Shown piece after piece: positions 1 through 12,600 of a stretch of 64,000 nt of DNA (positions within the stretch are counted from its first letter, which is position 1; each line of letters starts with the position of its first letter). Made by a program: the position numbers and the translations under genes. Below the pieces are notes generated by a model. That model did no database searches. It saw only the letters and a program-made list of their open reading frames with translations, and was not told the origin of the DNA. The stretch is from Lobosporangium transversale (taxonomy: Eukaryota; Mortierellomycota; Mortierellomycetes; Mortierellales; Mortierellaceae): assembly GCF_002105155.1 (NCBI RefSeq), contig NW_019029025.1:124001-188000 (forward strand), written 5' to 3'.

Positions 1-655
<655 letters not shown>

Positions 656-3038
656 GATGGACAGATGAGGAATATGTGGTGCGGTAAGAAAAAGTCAGAA
701 GACAAAAAGAAGCTAAAAAATAAAATAAAACGTTCGTCACAAAAATGACTGACATCGCAAACAAACAGCATGGCCACACGATCGATGTTCCAAAACAGGA
801 AGACAAGAAGAAAGGAATGAACAATAAAGTTCTAACGTTGTTGTCTTTGTATCCATGGAAAGAATGACCATGCGCCTTTCTGCACTGAATAATAAATGTA
901 TATTTCACACTCGCGTATGCTCTGCTCTCCTGCATGTTTCTGCTGAAGAGAGGTCTATTTTGTTAAGAGTATCTGCTAGCTAGAATCACCAATCATGGGA
1001 TTAAGGTTTTCTGTATGCCAGAAAGTTTCTTTTTTCTAATATTGAGCCAGTCATGGATACGCAGAAGCATTGTCAACGAGATTACAGTCATGGTTACACG
1101 CTTTACAGAAGACGATGATGTTGCTGTTCGCTTCCGTTCCATCTATTTACTTGATCCCCATGGACTTCCTTCCAACCTTCTTATACCTCCGAACAAAGAT
1201 CTCACCTACAAGAGAAACGGTACACCGTGACAATAGAGGCGCATTTGGATCAAATCCCGAGCTCGTATAATTTAATGATGCATTGTCCAAAGCAAACTTT
1301 TTATCAACTTATGACTTGAAAAATATTTCCTCTACCGTGTTGCCCTTATTTTACTTCAACTAAACGCATGATATTGTTATTCCCTTCCAAGTGGAAGCAT
1401 GGGCAAGATTCCCCCCAAGCGTGCCTACAACCTGCAAATATAAGCACTATGATGGCTGCCTGTGGTCTGTGGTCTATAAAAGTATGGCAAACGCCTATGC
1501 AAATGTTCTGGAGGTCGGAGCCTTCAGGCTCTACAGAGATTACAATAATACGATTTCAAGCCTTATACATTGTTATATAGAGCAATACGCCAAGGTAGTC
1601 TCTTGATAAAAATCCTCAGTTCTTCGATACTGCCGATTAGCAGAGTTCATCACTATGTCTTGTAGCTCGCATCTGAGGGGGGGGGGGGGTACCTCGATAT
1701 TCGTCTCTGTTGACGCTGAGCTATTCTCCGGCCTCATTCTACTATGTATTCCATGAACACTCTTCATTAGTCCTATTTAGCCCAATGAAAAAGTGGATTT
1801 AATAAGCTTACTGACTTTGATGAGGTGGTTTTTCAGATGCGAATCTTTCTTCCACATGGCTCTCGAGGACCACTTGTCCAATTACTTTGGAGCAGAACCT
1901 CTATCATACGCTTTGTTCCTAGGCGAGTAGCCATTAATAATCATGTACTTTGTCAATGTTCGGCCGTTGCTGTCAGTAACGTTCTTGGGTTGAACTCTCA
2001 ATCATCTAGTTGTAGCTGGGCAAAAGCGACAGCGAAAAGAATATATCTCCAGAGCAAAGATTGGTAAAAGGAGGATTAATGTTGACTGGTAATGGAGACA
2101 AAAAGTCATTGTACTCTCATAGCGGGTCGTTCGGTGAGTGCCTCTGACGCTCGTAAGGTAGAAAGATCCATACATCTTTGACTGATCTTTCTCCCTAGCG
2201 CTGGTGGATGAAATAAGGACGATGCTCTGCATTGATTTAGCCTTGTAGTAGGCATATAAAATTTATTCCTCCTAATGAATACCATCGAACTGGCTGGTCT
2301 TTTTTTTTTTTTTCTTTTTTGAGGAATAAATATGTTGCTTATGCAATGGAAAAGAGTAATGCGCCAACATTTTTAAATATCGGGTCAATTAAATCGCGGA
2401 GCTCGGGTTAATGTTATGCAGATTTGGTCTCCATCCTCAGGCATCTGAGATGTTTACAAATACGTTTTTATATTCCTTTACCACCCATGCTTTGACGTTC
2501 TATCATCCTGCGATTCTATTCGTAGATTGAAAATGATAAAATTCAAGATACCAATTGGCGTGAAAGTTGGGAGCGCGCGCCTTTGTAATTTGTCGCGACA
2601 ACAGCAGATTTTTCATTAATTAAAGACAATTGGGCATCAACAACGCGCATTTGATACCCACGATATTGTCCAATACCTAATGGTTTGGAAATCTAGAATA
2701 ACATAAATACCCATGTCAAGTGCAAGAAGCCGAAGCACATCTCCATAGTCACCATTACAGAAGCCATCCATCGAAGTAATTATGATGTCATTATCACCTT
2801 CCCTTGTGATGCAATGCATCTCACATTGAATGAAACGTCAGGTGTCTCACAATAAATTTTATCTTTCACAAACTGTGACAGTTGGATCAGTGCAGATTGC
2901 TTTCCCACACACGTTGAGCAAGTCTGGTTATAAATATTATAAATAAGCAAGAGTTCCCCTCTAACTTTTCTCTCTACTTTTCCATCAATCACCAACTCTT
3001 TCTAATTTTACTCAACATTCAATTACACAACCACGACC
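656..3038. other. Gene-poor stretch between RAB11 and a small-protein gene
   Basis: About 2.4 kb without a gene I can support. It must hold the RAB11 promoter on the left and the promoter of the 3039 gene on the right. Several 60-95 codon open frames exist on both strands, but none shows a family motif or a consistent splice structure. A G12 run lies near 1679-1690, and there is a T run near 2300. No tRNA or transposase motif was seen. Confidence 0.5.
2929..2945 (+). promoter_or_regulatory. Double TATA box of the small hydrophilic protein gene
   Basis: Two near-overlapping TATAAATA boxes (2929-2936 and 2938-2945) lie about 95-110 bp upstream of the ATG at 3039. A C/T/A-rich leader follows. 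The arrangement suggests strong or stress-responsive transcription of the small gene downstream; that part is inference. Confidence 0.55.
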
Positions 3039-3525
3039 ATGAACTCTGAAGACAATAAGAGCGCCCAAATTGAGGAGCAAACCAATCGTTCTCCTGCCCA
3101 CAAAGTCGGAGGCATGCGTGTTCCTGCCGCAGATCACCCTGTTCCCGTTGTTCGCAAGTAAGTTTTATTAATTTTATCTTCCTTTTTTTATATTCTAATT
3201 TGGAAAGACCCAAACCCAGTACTTTTTTCACCTTAATAAATAACAAAACATGTCCTTCGCATACACACGTCCTTCCTCTAGGGAGCATGATCGCAAGCAG
3301 GAAGCCGAACCTGAGAACGAGGAAGAACGTCAACTTCAGAAGTCTGAGCAATTCGAATACGAGAAGCAATCCCGTATGGCTGAGGCAGATCGTCAGGCAA
3401 AGATGTATTCCAATCAGCCCAAGCATGATCCCAAAACTGACAACTTCCGCCAGAACCAGAACATCCAAGTGAACCAGCCTGCTCGCCATAATCACATTAA
3501 GTCTGGCGCCGCTGCACTGAACTAA
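3039..3525 (+). CDS. Small, highly charged hydrophilic protein of unknown function (120 aa)
   Basis: I do not recognise the family. There are two exons, 3039-3157 and 3282-3525. The intron has a GTAAGT donor and a CTCTAG acceptor, and the frame is kept across the join (VVR-K-EHDRKQ). The product is 120 residues, with no hydrophobic stretch, no cysteine, and many E, K, Q, N and R. The middle (EENEEERQLQK-like) could be helical. This composition resembles small disordered stress or desiccation proteins, but no diagnostic motif supports a specific name. The tandem TATA boxes upstream and an A14 run right after the stop fit a compact, strongly expressed gene. Confidence 0.72.
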
Positions 3526-3831
3526 AAAAAAAAAAAAAGGATTACAGAACTGTTCAGCAGCAGATATTGTATATAGCTTAATAAACGATGAATCCACTTA
3601 AAACATTTTTAATACATATCAATGCCAATTTCCATCTTTCTATGAAAACTAGCTTACCGAACCTGCTACATCAAATACAACACTCTCCATTCTTTTAGGT
3701 ATTCCTTGATATCTGTTAGCACATTACATTAGCTTAAATGGAAAAAAAATTCTAAGTGTATTTGTCCTAACTAAAGTGCTATTCTCCTCTACCGACAAAA
3801 CCGGGTTACCGGCCTCGTTTAACATCTGGTT
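3526..3831. other. Convergent 3' intergenic stretch
   Basis: A 306 bp gap between two converging 3' ends (small hydrophilic gene on plus, mL49 on minus). It starts with an A-rich run and holds AT-rich 3' UTR-like sequence. I see nothing else in it. Confidence 0.6.
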
Positions 3832-4069
3832 TTAAAAGCCCTTGGCGGTCAGCCACTGACGAACATCATCCATTACCAAGCCTTTAAGGATCACGTGATT
3901 GTTACGATCATTAACACGGACTTCTGTTCCTGGATATGTCTCCAATATGTCAGTCCTTAATGCCTTGTATTTAAAAGAAAAATAGGTGAATTATGTAAGC
4001 ATTCCACCTCATCTTTGACAATATCAATCTTGCAATATAACAACAGCAGTAGACTTGGAAAAACAAAGC

Positions 4070-4104
<35 letters not shown>

Positions 4105-4397
4105 CAGATTCCACATACTTTTGCATTTCCTTGAATTTTACGAATAACAGTCAGAGTACGGCTGCCAGCATTCCTGAACTCAGAGTAAACGGGTAGTTGT
4201 CCTGATTTCGTACGCTCTACAAAGTATGACCTTGGCAATGGTGACTTAAACTTTACGGTTGTTGATGTTGTTGAAGCCGTTGATGCTGATGCTGATAACG
4301 AATCTATGCCCGTAGTTGTGGTTGTGGCTGTAGCTGCTGGAATTGCAGAGGCATTGGTTGAAGGGGCTAAAGTCAAGGAAAATTCATTTAAAGCCAT
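3832..4397 (-). CDS. IMG2: Mitochondrial large-subunit ribosomal protein mL49 (Img2 family)
   Basis: Component of the mitochondrial ribosome large subunit. There are two exons, 4397-4119 and 3963-3832, joined in phase 0 to give 136 aa. The N-terminal 50 residues are rich in S, T and A, as in a mitochondrial targeting or linker region. The conserved Img2 core follows: LPRSYFVERTKSGQLPVY, then TLTVIRKIQGN, and a C-terminal end with VRVNDRNNHVILKG and VRQWLTAKGF, the classic closing motif of the family. The intron begins GTATGTGG and carries an A run of about 27 nt (a T run on the plus strand) close behind the donor, a pattern seen across this window. Confidence 0.92.
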
Positions 4398-4838
4398 ATG
4401 GTATTAGGAAAAGCTGTGTCACACGTTACTCGAGCTTGGAATGATTGAGAAAAGTCCTTCAGATTTAATAAAAGCTCTTCTCTCCTACTGCTGGTGAAAA
4501 AAAGTTTCCCTTCACTTTTTCTTCCTCTCATTCATCCTTATTGCCTCGTTATATTGAGCCTCTAGTTACATTTACTGTTCTTGTAATGGTCTATGCCCTG
4601 TTTCTAAACACTAAAAAATGAAAGTTATGCTTGTTTACCTTACCATTGAACATGCATGAAATGGAGAAAGTACGTAAGTTGCGTCCAACAATGGGCCTTG
4701 TGGTAACAAACATGGTAACAATGTGTGGCAGTTTTTTTTATTAGAAAAAGAGAGCGAAAGTAAAGAATGTGAAAGTTCGGAAGACATGTTGTTTACTATT
4801 GTTACTTTTACTTTCTTTGTGACTGTCCTGCTCAGTTT
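4398..4838. other. Spacer: mL49 promoter and DNA-PKcs 3' end
   Basis: A 441 bp gap. On the minus strand it must carry the 3' UTR of the DNA-PKcs gene and the promoter/5' UTR of mL49. It is AT-rich. No ORF with a recognisable product and no RNA gene was seen. Confidence 0.6.
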
Positions 4839-6695
4839 CTACACCCAAGACATCCAACCAACCCAGGCTCGCCCAAGAATGTCTAAATCTGTTGCCATAT
4901 CAATCAAACATTCAATCTGAGCCTGCACACTCGCACACACTCGACCGTGCCGAGCGCGGACATTGTGCAGACTGTCGCCCATCGCAATCTTCGTAATAGC
5001 TGCCAGGAAAGGCTTGTTTGCGTGGCCCATATTCAGTTCTTGTACAGTCAAGTATACTGGGTTGTGTCCTTCCAACTTCTTTCGAGCAATATCCATTTTC
5101 TGTTGGAGGTACCACGCTGGAGGCGCTATACTGTCCTCGTCAATTTCAAATGAATCCATATCTGCGCCACGCTTTTCTAAAAAATGATTAATAAACATAT
5201 AGAACCGGAGTCAGAATATGGATTGAATCACCACATTCTCATTGGAAACTACAAATGGTTATAGGGATACACTTACTCTGTTCTTTCGCCTGATTGATAG
5301 CATATTTACGCCAGTCCAGCAGTGGTTCTTTCACAAATACATCCATTGTATTCAAAATCACATCTTTCTTTGCCTGAAGCGCCTTCATGATGCACACCAT
5401 GGGATGCTCAAGCAGACCTTTAGTACCCAGTGGGTTCAAGAAGGCTACTAGCTGTCGAGTCAAACGGAACGGCGCTAGTTCAGGCACCGGGAGGACCTCC
5501 GTAGCAGAGCCAAACGCATGGCCAAAGTCAATAGGAATCAAGCAACCGCTCGACATATCTAGTAAAAAATTCTCCAAGTGACGATCGCCAATGCCAAGGA
5601 TATAGGAGCAGACATTGATGGCCGCCAAACTCTTCGTGAACTCGGATCGTAACATCAAAAATGCCTCAGGAGAAGCAGCGAGCCGTGAGATTGATTGTCG
5701 AAGATAATCCTCTCGAAATTGGTTGTACAGGCTTTCCATGTGCTTGACAACTTTTTCGCGAGTGCCATTAATAAACAGATTATGGTAACCTAAGGAAAAT
5801 GAAATGGACTTAATTAACTAAATTATCCAAAACCAAAGATAGCTTGCCTTCTAAAAGCCATCCAAAACCTTTAACACACCCATCATATCTCCTTTGAAAG
5901 ACGCAACAAACTTGTTATACTGATCCTGGGCTCTTCGCCATGTTTCCTTATGAGGAATCTCGCCCTCAATGCAGTGTCGCAGAGGCTTAGTGTTATCTAC
6001 CCACTCCAAGACACCAAGCGAGCTTGACATAGGGATGACTTTGTAAGTCCCAATGCAGAAGTTTTGCTGGGAGCATTGCGGGTCTTTCCGCATAATATCA
6101 TTCATTAGACTAAACAGCTGCTGAATACGTTGATCGAGCCTAAGATCCTCTCCGCCCTATTGTAGCCAATCAACCAGCATTAGGATACATGATTTAATCA
6201 TAACGAATCTTCCAACATAGTAATGTAGGCCTGTGCTTCGGGCTATTAGCTTACTTTGACAAGGAAAAGATGCTCCTTTTCGTCACTCCCGAGGATAGAA
6301 ATCCTCTTAGGCTTTCGAATAGAGCTCATCACAAGGACTCTTTGATCAAAACGCACAATCGTTGCTGTCTGCTGACTGTTGGGCGGTGTCAAACCTGAGA
6401 ATTGCCCAGGAATGTCGATAACACCATCATAGTCCGAAGCCTGAAAAGCGTGTAACCTATATTACGGGTTATTTCCACCAAATGAAAGTGAGTTTCAAAA
6501 AACATGACTTTGAGCAAAAATAAGCAACGTCGCTTCAAGTATATAGGCTTACCATGGTGAGTAGGCCTTCAAAAGATCTGCATCGCTTTGTTTCTTTGAA
6601 GCGTCTTTAGAAAGAATTTCATTGCGGCAGAACTTGAGAATATGCGAATTGAAATCACGGTTACTGATGGTTGCCAGCTTCTGACCAGTTTTACC
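4839..6695 (-). other. PRKDC: DNA-PKcs kinase and FATC domains
   Basis: All key kinase elements are present. The ATP-binding lysine is in HLFLVK (about 6260). The helix GGEDLRLDQRIQQLF follows. The catalytic loop GDRHLENF is at 5565-5590 and the activation-loop IDFGHAFGS at about 5505-5532. The FATC ends at 4839 with LGRAWVGWMSWV. No catalytic residue seems lost, so the product should be an active kinase; that part is inference. In-frame joins were seen where the IRKPKR block runs to FLVK and then into GGEDLR. Confidence 0.9.
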
Positions 6696-9600
6696 TAAAT
6701 TGAAAGTGTTAGTGTGGAAAAAAATAAAAAAAAAAACTATCAGGATGAGTTTTTCATGGCCAGGGAGCGCAGAAAAGAGCTAAAAGTTACCACAGAGGCT
6801 CTCCATTTTAGAACCATATTTCGCAGCGAATGCCTTGGCAATTGATCCCAGGCGAGGATTGCCAACATCCAAAACCAGACGATGGAGATCTTGGTACAAC
6901 GCCATAATTTGCTCTACATTCCGTGTCTTGTTTTGAAACAATGCCTAAATCCAGCAAATACATCAAGTCCTTAGTGTCATACAATATGAACATCAGAGAC
7001 ATATTTTGTGAAATAACATACCACAGTTTGCTCGAGCCAATCTTTGATGAGATGATCTGGATTGGTAAGGCGTCTTAACTCGAAAATAAAGTCCTCTTTT
7101 AAAGGCGAAAATACGGTCTTTTTTAAGAAAGCAACGTCTTGCATACACTTCTCCCCTGCGGGACCTTGCTCAAACGCAAAATTTTCTGCACTAATCGTCA
7201 AAGGATAGTACAGTGCGTTGGGGTATTGAAGCGCAATCTATTTTGGAACATATTGACAAGGTTGTACTGTCAATTCGCCGATCACCACAGAGCATAAAAG
7301 AAACAGCGAATTTGCTGCAATAACATACCGATTTGAGAATCGGCATTACACAGGCGCCGATAGGTTTATCTAGCACAGCCACCATTTGCTGTATCCATCG
7401 GACAAATGTCCAGCTTCCCGAGAGGTCGGTTACCTATTACAGAACATAGTTGCTGGCTATCAGTATATTTGAGTGAGCGCAGATAATAGTTTTCCATGTT
7501 AAAAAGTACGTACCATCTCTGTGAATGGCTTTTGGCTAGAGGGGTATATCTCGATGATTTGAAGCAGACGAGGGAATAACTCTGTGGCACCAAGTTCTCC
7601 ATCCCGAATCGATAGCAATGTATTTTTGATTACAAGATTCGCATGTACAGCCAGATCTTTCGTGCTCTGTATCGTCAATGAAAATAAAAAAAAACAAAAA
7701 TAATAAAAAGATGAATAAGTATTCTTGAGGGCAGAGTACATGCATATTCTGTAGATCAGAGAATTGCTTACGAGAATTGATGATTCGCCCCCCTCCTTGC
7801 TCCTTTCGTTCTCATGATGTCTTAAGACTTTATCGCAGTACGATGCAGTGTTTAGACGGAGTTTTCTGACCATCTAGGATAAAAGACACATCTCGTTAAT
7901 GGCAAGTCGCACTCCATAAGCCAAGTGAATGTAGCATAAATAAAATAGCACTCACATCCTCGCCTATCTCGAGCGCCGCTGCTGCCCGCAAGCACTCATA
8001 GCCTCGCTGCTGCAGCTTCCGGAAGATATCAGCTTCACCAGCTTTAGAGCTAATTAGACTTTGGGCCCAAACGTTCGACTTGAGATGGCTCCATATGGTG
8101 CGGTCATCTGTAATTAGCTCACGCAAAAGGCTGTACGCCTTACTTCCGAGCATATTCAGCCCTGCGATCTGAGTCGAATCAAAGTCACGGTCGTTGCTCT
8201 GAAATACAATGAGGACCTTGTGGTTAGCTTTGCCAGCAAACCCGATTCGTTGAGCAGAAGAGCAATCAAGTTGACTACCAACCCATTTGTACTTACAATA
8301 TACTCTTCAAACTTGGATAGACTATCAGCTAAAATACCAGCCTTGACTACTCGATCCATCTCCAACGTTGCTCTGGCGAGATCAAGCTTCAGCTGGCTGT
8401 AGTGGATATTGTAGGATGATGCTTGGAGTTTTTGCATCGAGGCAACGCAGGTATTGGCAACATAAAAGTTACCTTGGTTACGAGCTGCTGCCGACATTTT
8501 CATAAAGCTACGAATGCGATGGTTGGTAACTAAGGTCTCTTGCCTCCTTGAGTACTAAAACATTGACGAGATGAATTGAATGGCCCAAAATAATTAATAA
8601 CTTAATTATATAGTTAGATTGTGTAGTAGATGCAGTATAACTCACAGCGGTGTAGTCCTCTAGGCGTTGGATCATGAGCTTGCGGTCATCAAGGACGTTG
8701 CTCCAAGTCACCATGGTATCTGTTGATACACTAGGAAATCGATGATCCCACTTCGAGATTAAAGAAGCTAGAAAGCTTGCCATGGGATCACGTAGGGCTT
8801 TATCAACAGCACCTAAGAATTCCTCCAACTCAACAACCTACAAACATGAAAAAGATAGAGAGAAAGTAAGTCAGTAGTCAACAATACATGTATAAATAGA
8901 AGCGAAGGAAGTAACGCCATTCCAGTCTAACAAAAATGCATGTATACCCTTTGCAGATTCGCAAGCTCATGTAAACGGGGTTTTTCTGAGAGAGGATGGA
9001 GGTTGGACCAGATGGAAAGGAATCGATTATAAGACCTTCGGACATAATGGGATGCTTGCTTGAAATCCCTTCTCATTACAGCGGCAAGGGCGAGTTCTGG
9101 TACATATAGTAAACATAGCATTAAACTCCATAAAGACGCTCAACTGATGGCAATCATCTACAAAGCACTTTTAACCAAAACAAGGCCTACCTGGTTGATA
9201 TTGTGTTGTCAGAATCTGGCGGTGGGAGGGATTGTTCATGGCTTCATCAATAAATTGGAAGAGAGGGTTAGGGTTTTCTGCCGTCCAGAACTCCAACATC
9301 TCCGATTCTCGTCTTCCATCAACCAATTTGATATAACTCGTCAGGAAATAATGCAAGTAAGGGTCTTGATAGTCCTCTGTCCATAACTCCTGCGAATCGT
9401 TGTCTAGGTCCGACATCATATTTGCCTCTAGGTAATCCCAATCGCCCAAATGCTCAAGGCACTCCAAACGACCATGGGCCCAAATACTCTGCTCCACATC
9501 GTCTACATGGATCTCATTTGCAAAATGCTTTGTGATTCCATCAAAATAGACCTTGACCGCGCGATCATAATCTCCAACAACCTCAGCTTCGATTGCCTGC

Positions 9601-12600
9601 TTCGTAAACTCCGTTGTAGCAACTTTAGTCTCATAGATACTTTTGAATACATCTTTTTCATCGATCGATTTGTAAATGCGTGCAAGCTCAATCCAGCTAC
9701 CTCTCTTCGGGTCATGACTAGTTGCTCCACTGGTCTTTAAGCGTTTAACTGATCTCTCTCTTGAGCCATGTTCTTGGATTTGTTTTTCAATTAAGATGAT
9801 GCCAAGGTGCTGATTTGAGCTTCGAATGGATGCCTTAGCAACTAATTCAGCAGAAATATCAACTTGGCCGTAATCATGACAAATACGAAGAATGCTTCCG
9901 ATGAAGGGCGTATAAAGAGTTGTAGATTTTTGCAAGATGTTCTTAAAGTCACGTATCAGTCCATCCTTGAAAGATAGAGCCTCTTCCTCCTTGTGAACAT
10001 TATGAAGATATCAATGCGTCGTGTTATTAATAATGCGCGGACATAAAAGATATCCGTTGTTGAGCAAAGAAGGATTCAACTTACACTTTCCACATGTGAA
10101 TCAATTTGGCCTATCAAACTGATAACAAGCTTACTAAAAAGCATTCTACAGATCTCGACATCCATCTCTGCCAAACTCTTTAGTGGCCGAATAACGTCAG
10201 AATATGCAATTTGAATATCTGGCAGATCTCCCTCCCTGTATTTTCGAATGATAGAAACACTTTTAGCTCTCGCTATCTCTTTGTTAGCGATTGCCTGAGC
10301 CTTGTTCTGCACCTTAGCCTCATATGCACGCCTGTATCGTTGCGATTGTTCTACTTCAGTGGCATGAACATGCCGCATTTGAAGGCGACGATACTTTTGG
10401 CTTCTATCCAATAACGATCTGTATAGAGCATAGAGCAATGTTGAATAGGCCAGTAATTAGCTAACCGAAAACAAGTTTTGTAGCTCATACTTTAAAATGG
10501 AAAAAATCACATACGCCTCAAGTGAGAGTTTTGGGGCTGCTCCTTGAACTGGAGTATTTCTGAACATCAATGTTGAGCTTGGATTAGCGGCTCCACCTAG
10601 TTGAGATCGGATTGCAGGTGCACCTCCGTCCAAGGTCATGCTGAACTCAAATGTGGACTGGGTAGCTCGAAGCTCATCTTCGCCCAAGGTCCAGCTATCG
10701 CTTATAAGCTATCCAGAAAGAAAAATATCCATCAAAGTCAGCTCATTCGAATCGAGAAAGAACTAATACTTTTCAAGCCCAAAATGCTTTTAAAACCGAT
10801 ATACCTGAGATTGGCTTTGTTGAGTATTTACAAATAGCGGTGTCATCGCCACTGTATGCCTCCAAGATGTGTCGATACTTGCGTAGCGTTCGTTAAATTT
10901 CGCATTGGGCAGTGGTTCCTGAAAAATAGGCTCCGTATAATCAGGACTTTTCTTTGTCCGGTCTAACAGCATGTATGTCGCATAGTTCAAAAATATGTCC
11001 TCTGCCTGGACATCATACATGTTTCTATAGTTACGGGAGTTTATTTTCATAACATTAAATTATAAGGAAAGTAAGAAAAAATAGCAATGGCATTATTATC
11101 AAAAAATATAAATAATAATAAAAAAACATGTACCTGATAATTTCGCCTAGACGCTCAAAAGTATTTGATGGCAATCGGTCCTTGCTATACCAGAACTCTA
11201 CAACAGTGTGTCGAATCGACTCATTCGTGTCACCAAGTCCGCGCAGGAGCTGTGTTCGCAGCACGTTAGCTACTTCAGGGGTAGTAGAGTGCTTGTCGAA
11301 TAGTGTCATGAGAATCGAATAGTATAATTTCTAAAAAATAAAAAAGTAATAATCACAAAGCGCTTAGCAGCATATTCTGGCAGAGTATATTGAAGCGCCT
11401 AGAAACTCGTACAAGGCCGCATTACCCTGCACTCGACACTAGGATGATGCGAAAACTCAAGCACAATCGTATCCAAAAAGTAGAGTATTTGATCCACCTT
11501 CAGGGACTCCCAAAGGGCGTAAATGATGGAAAGAGCAGCAAATTGCGTTCCTTCGTCTCTACCAATAGGAATAGTAAATGAGATAGGAGTAGCGCTACTT
11601 AATCAAGGATTCATCGCTTTAAAAATAAAACAAAAAAAAAAAAAAAAAAAAAAAAGAACAGGATGCATTAAAGCGCTAGGCTAACTAACCGGTGTTTTAA
11701 GCAGCCAAGGAAGTTTAATCCTTGTAGCGACTGAAAAAGATCTGGACGATGAGCGGCTCTGCCAGAGAATATTTCAAGAGCTAGTCTGCGTTCTTCGCCG
11801 AGAAGCTGAGGGAATAAAAATAATAGCCTTGGGCCAAACGCATCAGTGATTTCTGGAAAATGAAGCTGCACTTTATGCAGGCAATTAATGAACGACACCG
11901 ACTTTCCACTTTTGGTGTGTGGTGCAGGGCCAGACGTGACCAAAAGTTCCGAAAGCTAGTAAAGAGCGTATATTACTATCTTTAGTCTTGAGGTAGTAGC
12001 AGTGGGATTGGAAAAAGAGACTGCTGCCTGTGATATGAATACCTTCTTTGTGACCAGGTCTTGAAAGTCATTATCCAAGCTATTGTGTCTCTTCATATAC
12101 GCCAGAACTAAACCACAAACTTCAGCAGCCGAAGAATAAACAGCTTTTTGGGAACTACCCATATTCCGAACCAAGGCTTCATAGTAATCTGATTCTCGCA
12201 ATGTACCAAGGTCGATTTCCGGGCCTCTGTAGAATGGTGGATTGTCGTGAGTCAAAACAATTCCGAGAAGCTGAATACCAGTGATATTCCTTTTGTCATC
12301 TTTAATGTTTTTGAAATTGTTGTAAATGATTGTCTGTGAATAAATTAAAAAAATAAAAAAAATAAAAAAAATAAAAAAAAAAAAAGAAAATCTATCAGCA
12401 TAGACAATATACGAGCAGATTGCAGATGCATGGGTTGCAACATGGGAAATTTGTTACATACCGTTGGAACAATCGCAATATTGGACCAGTTTTCGAACGT
12501 CCCCTTGATCAGATCGATGTTATTCAGTAGGTACTGTCGCTGCTCATGATAACAATTTTTCATCAGATAGCTCTAGCAAAACAAAAAAAAAAAAAAAAAA

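Noticed and set aside
2637-2995. Two minus-strand frames of 60 and 71 codons
   Set aside because: They overlap each other in different frames with no conserved motif, and lie under the TATA boxes of the neighbouring gene.
4839-6695. Naming the large kinase TOR, ATM or ATR
   Set aside because: The FATC end LGRAWVGW and the GGEDLRLDQR and MDVFVKEP contexts are those of DNA-PKcs.
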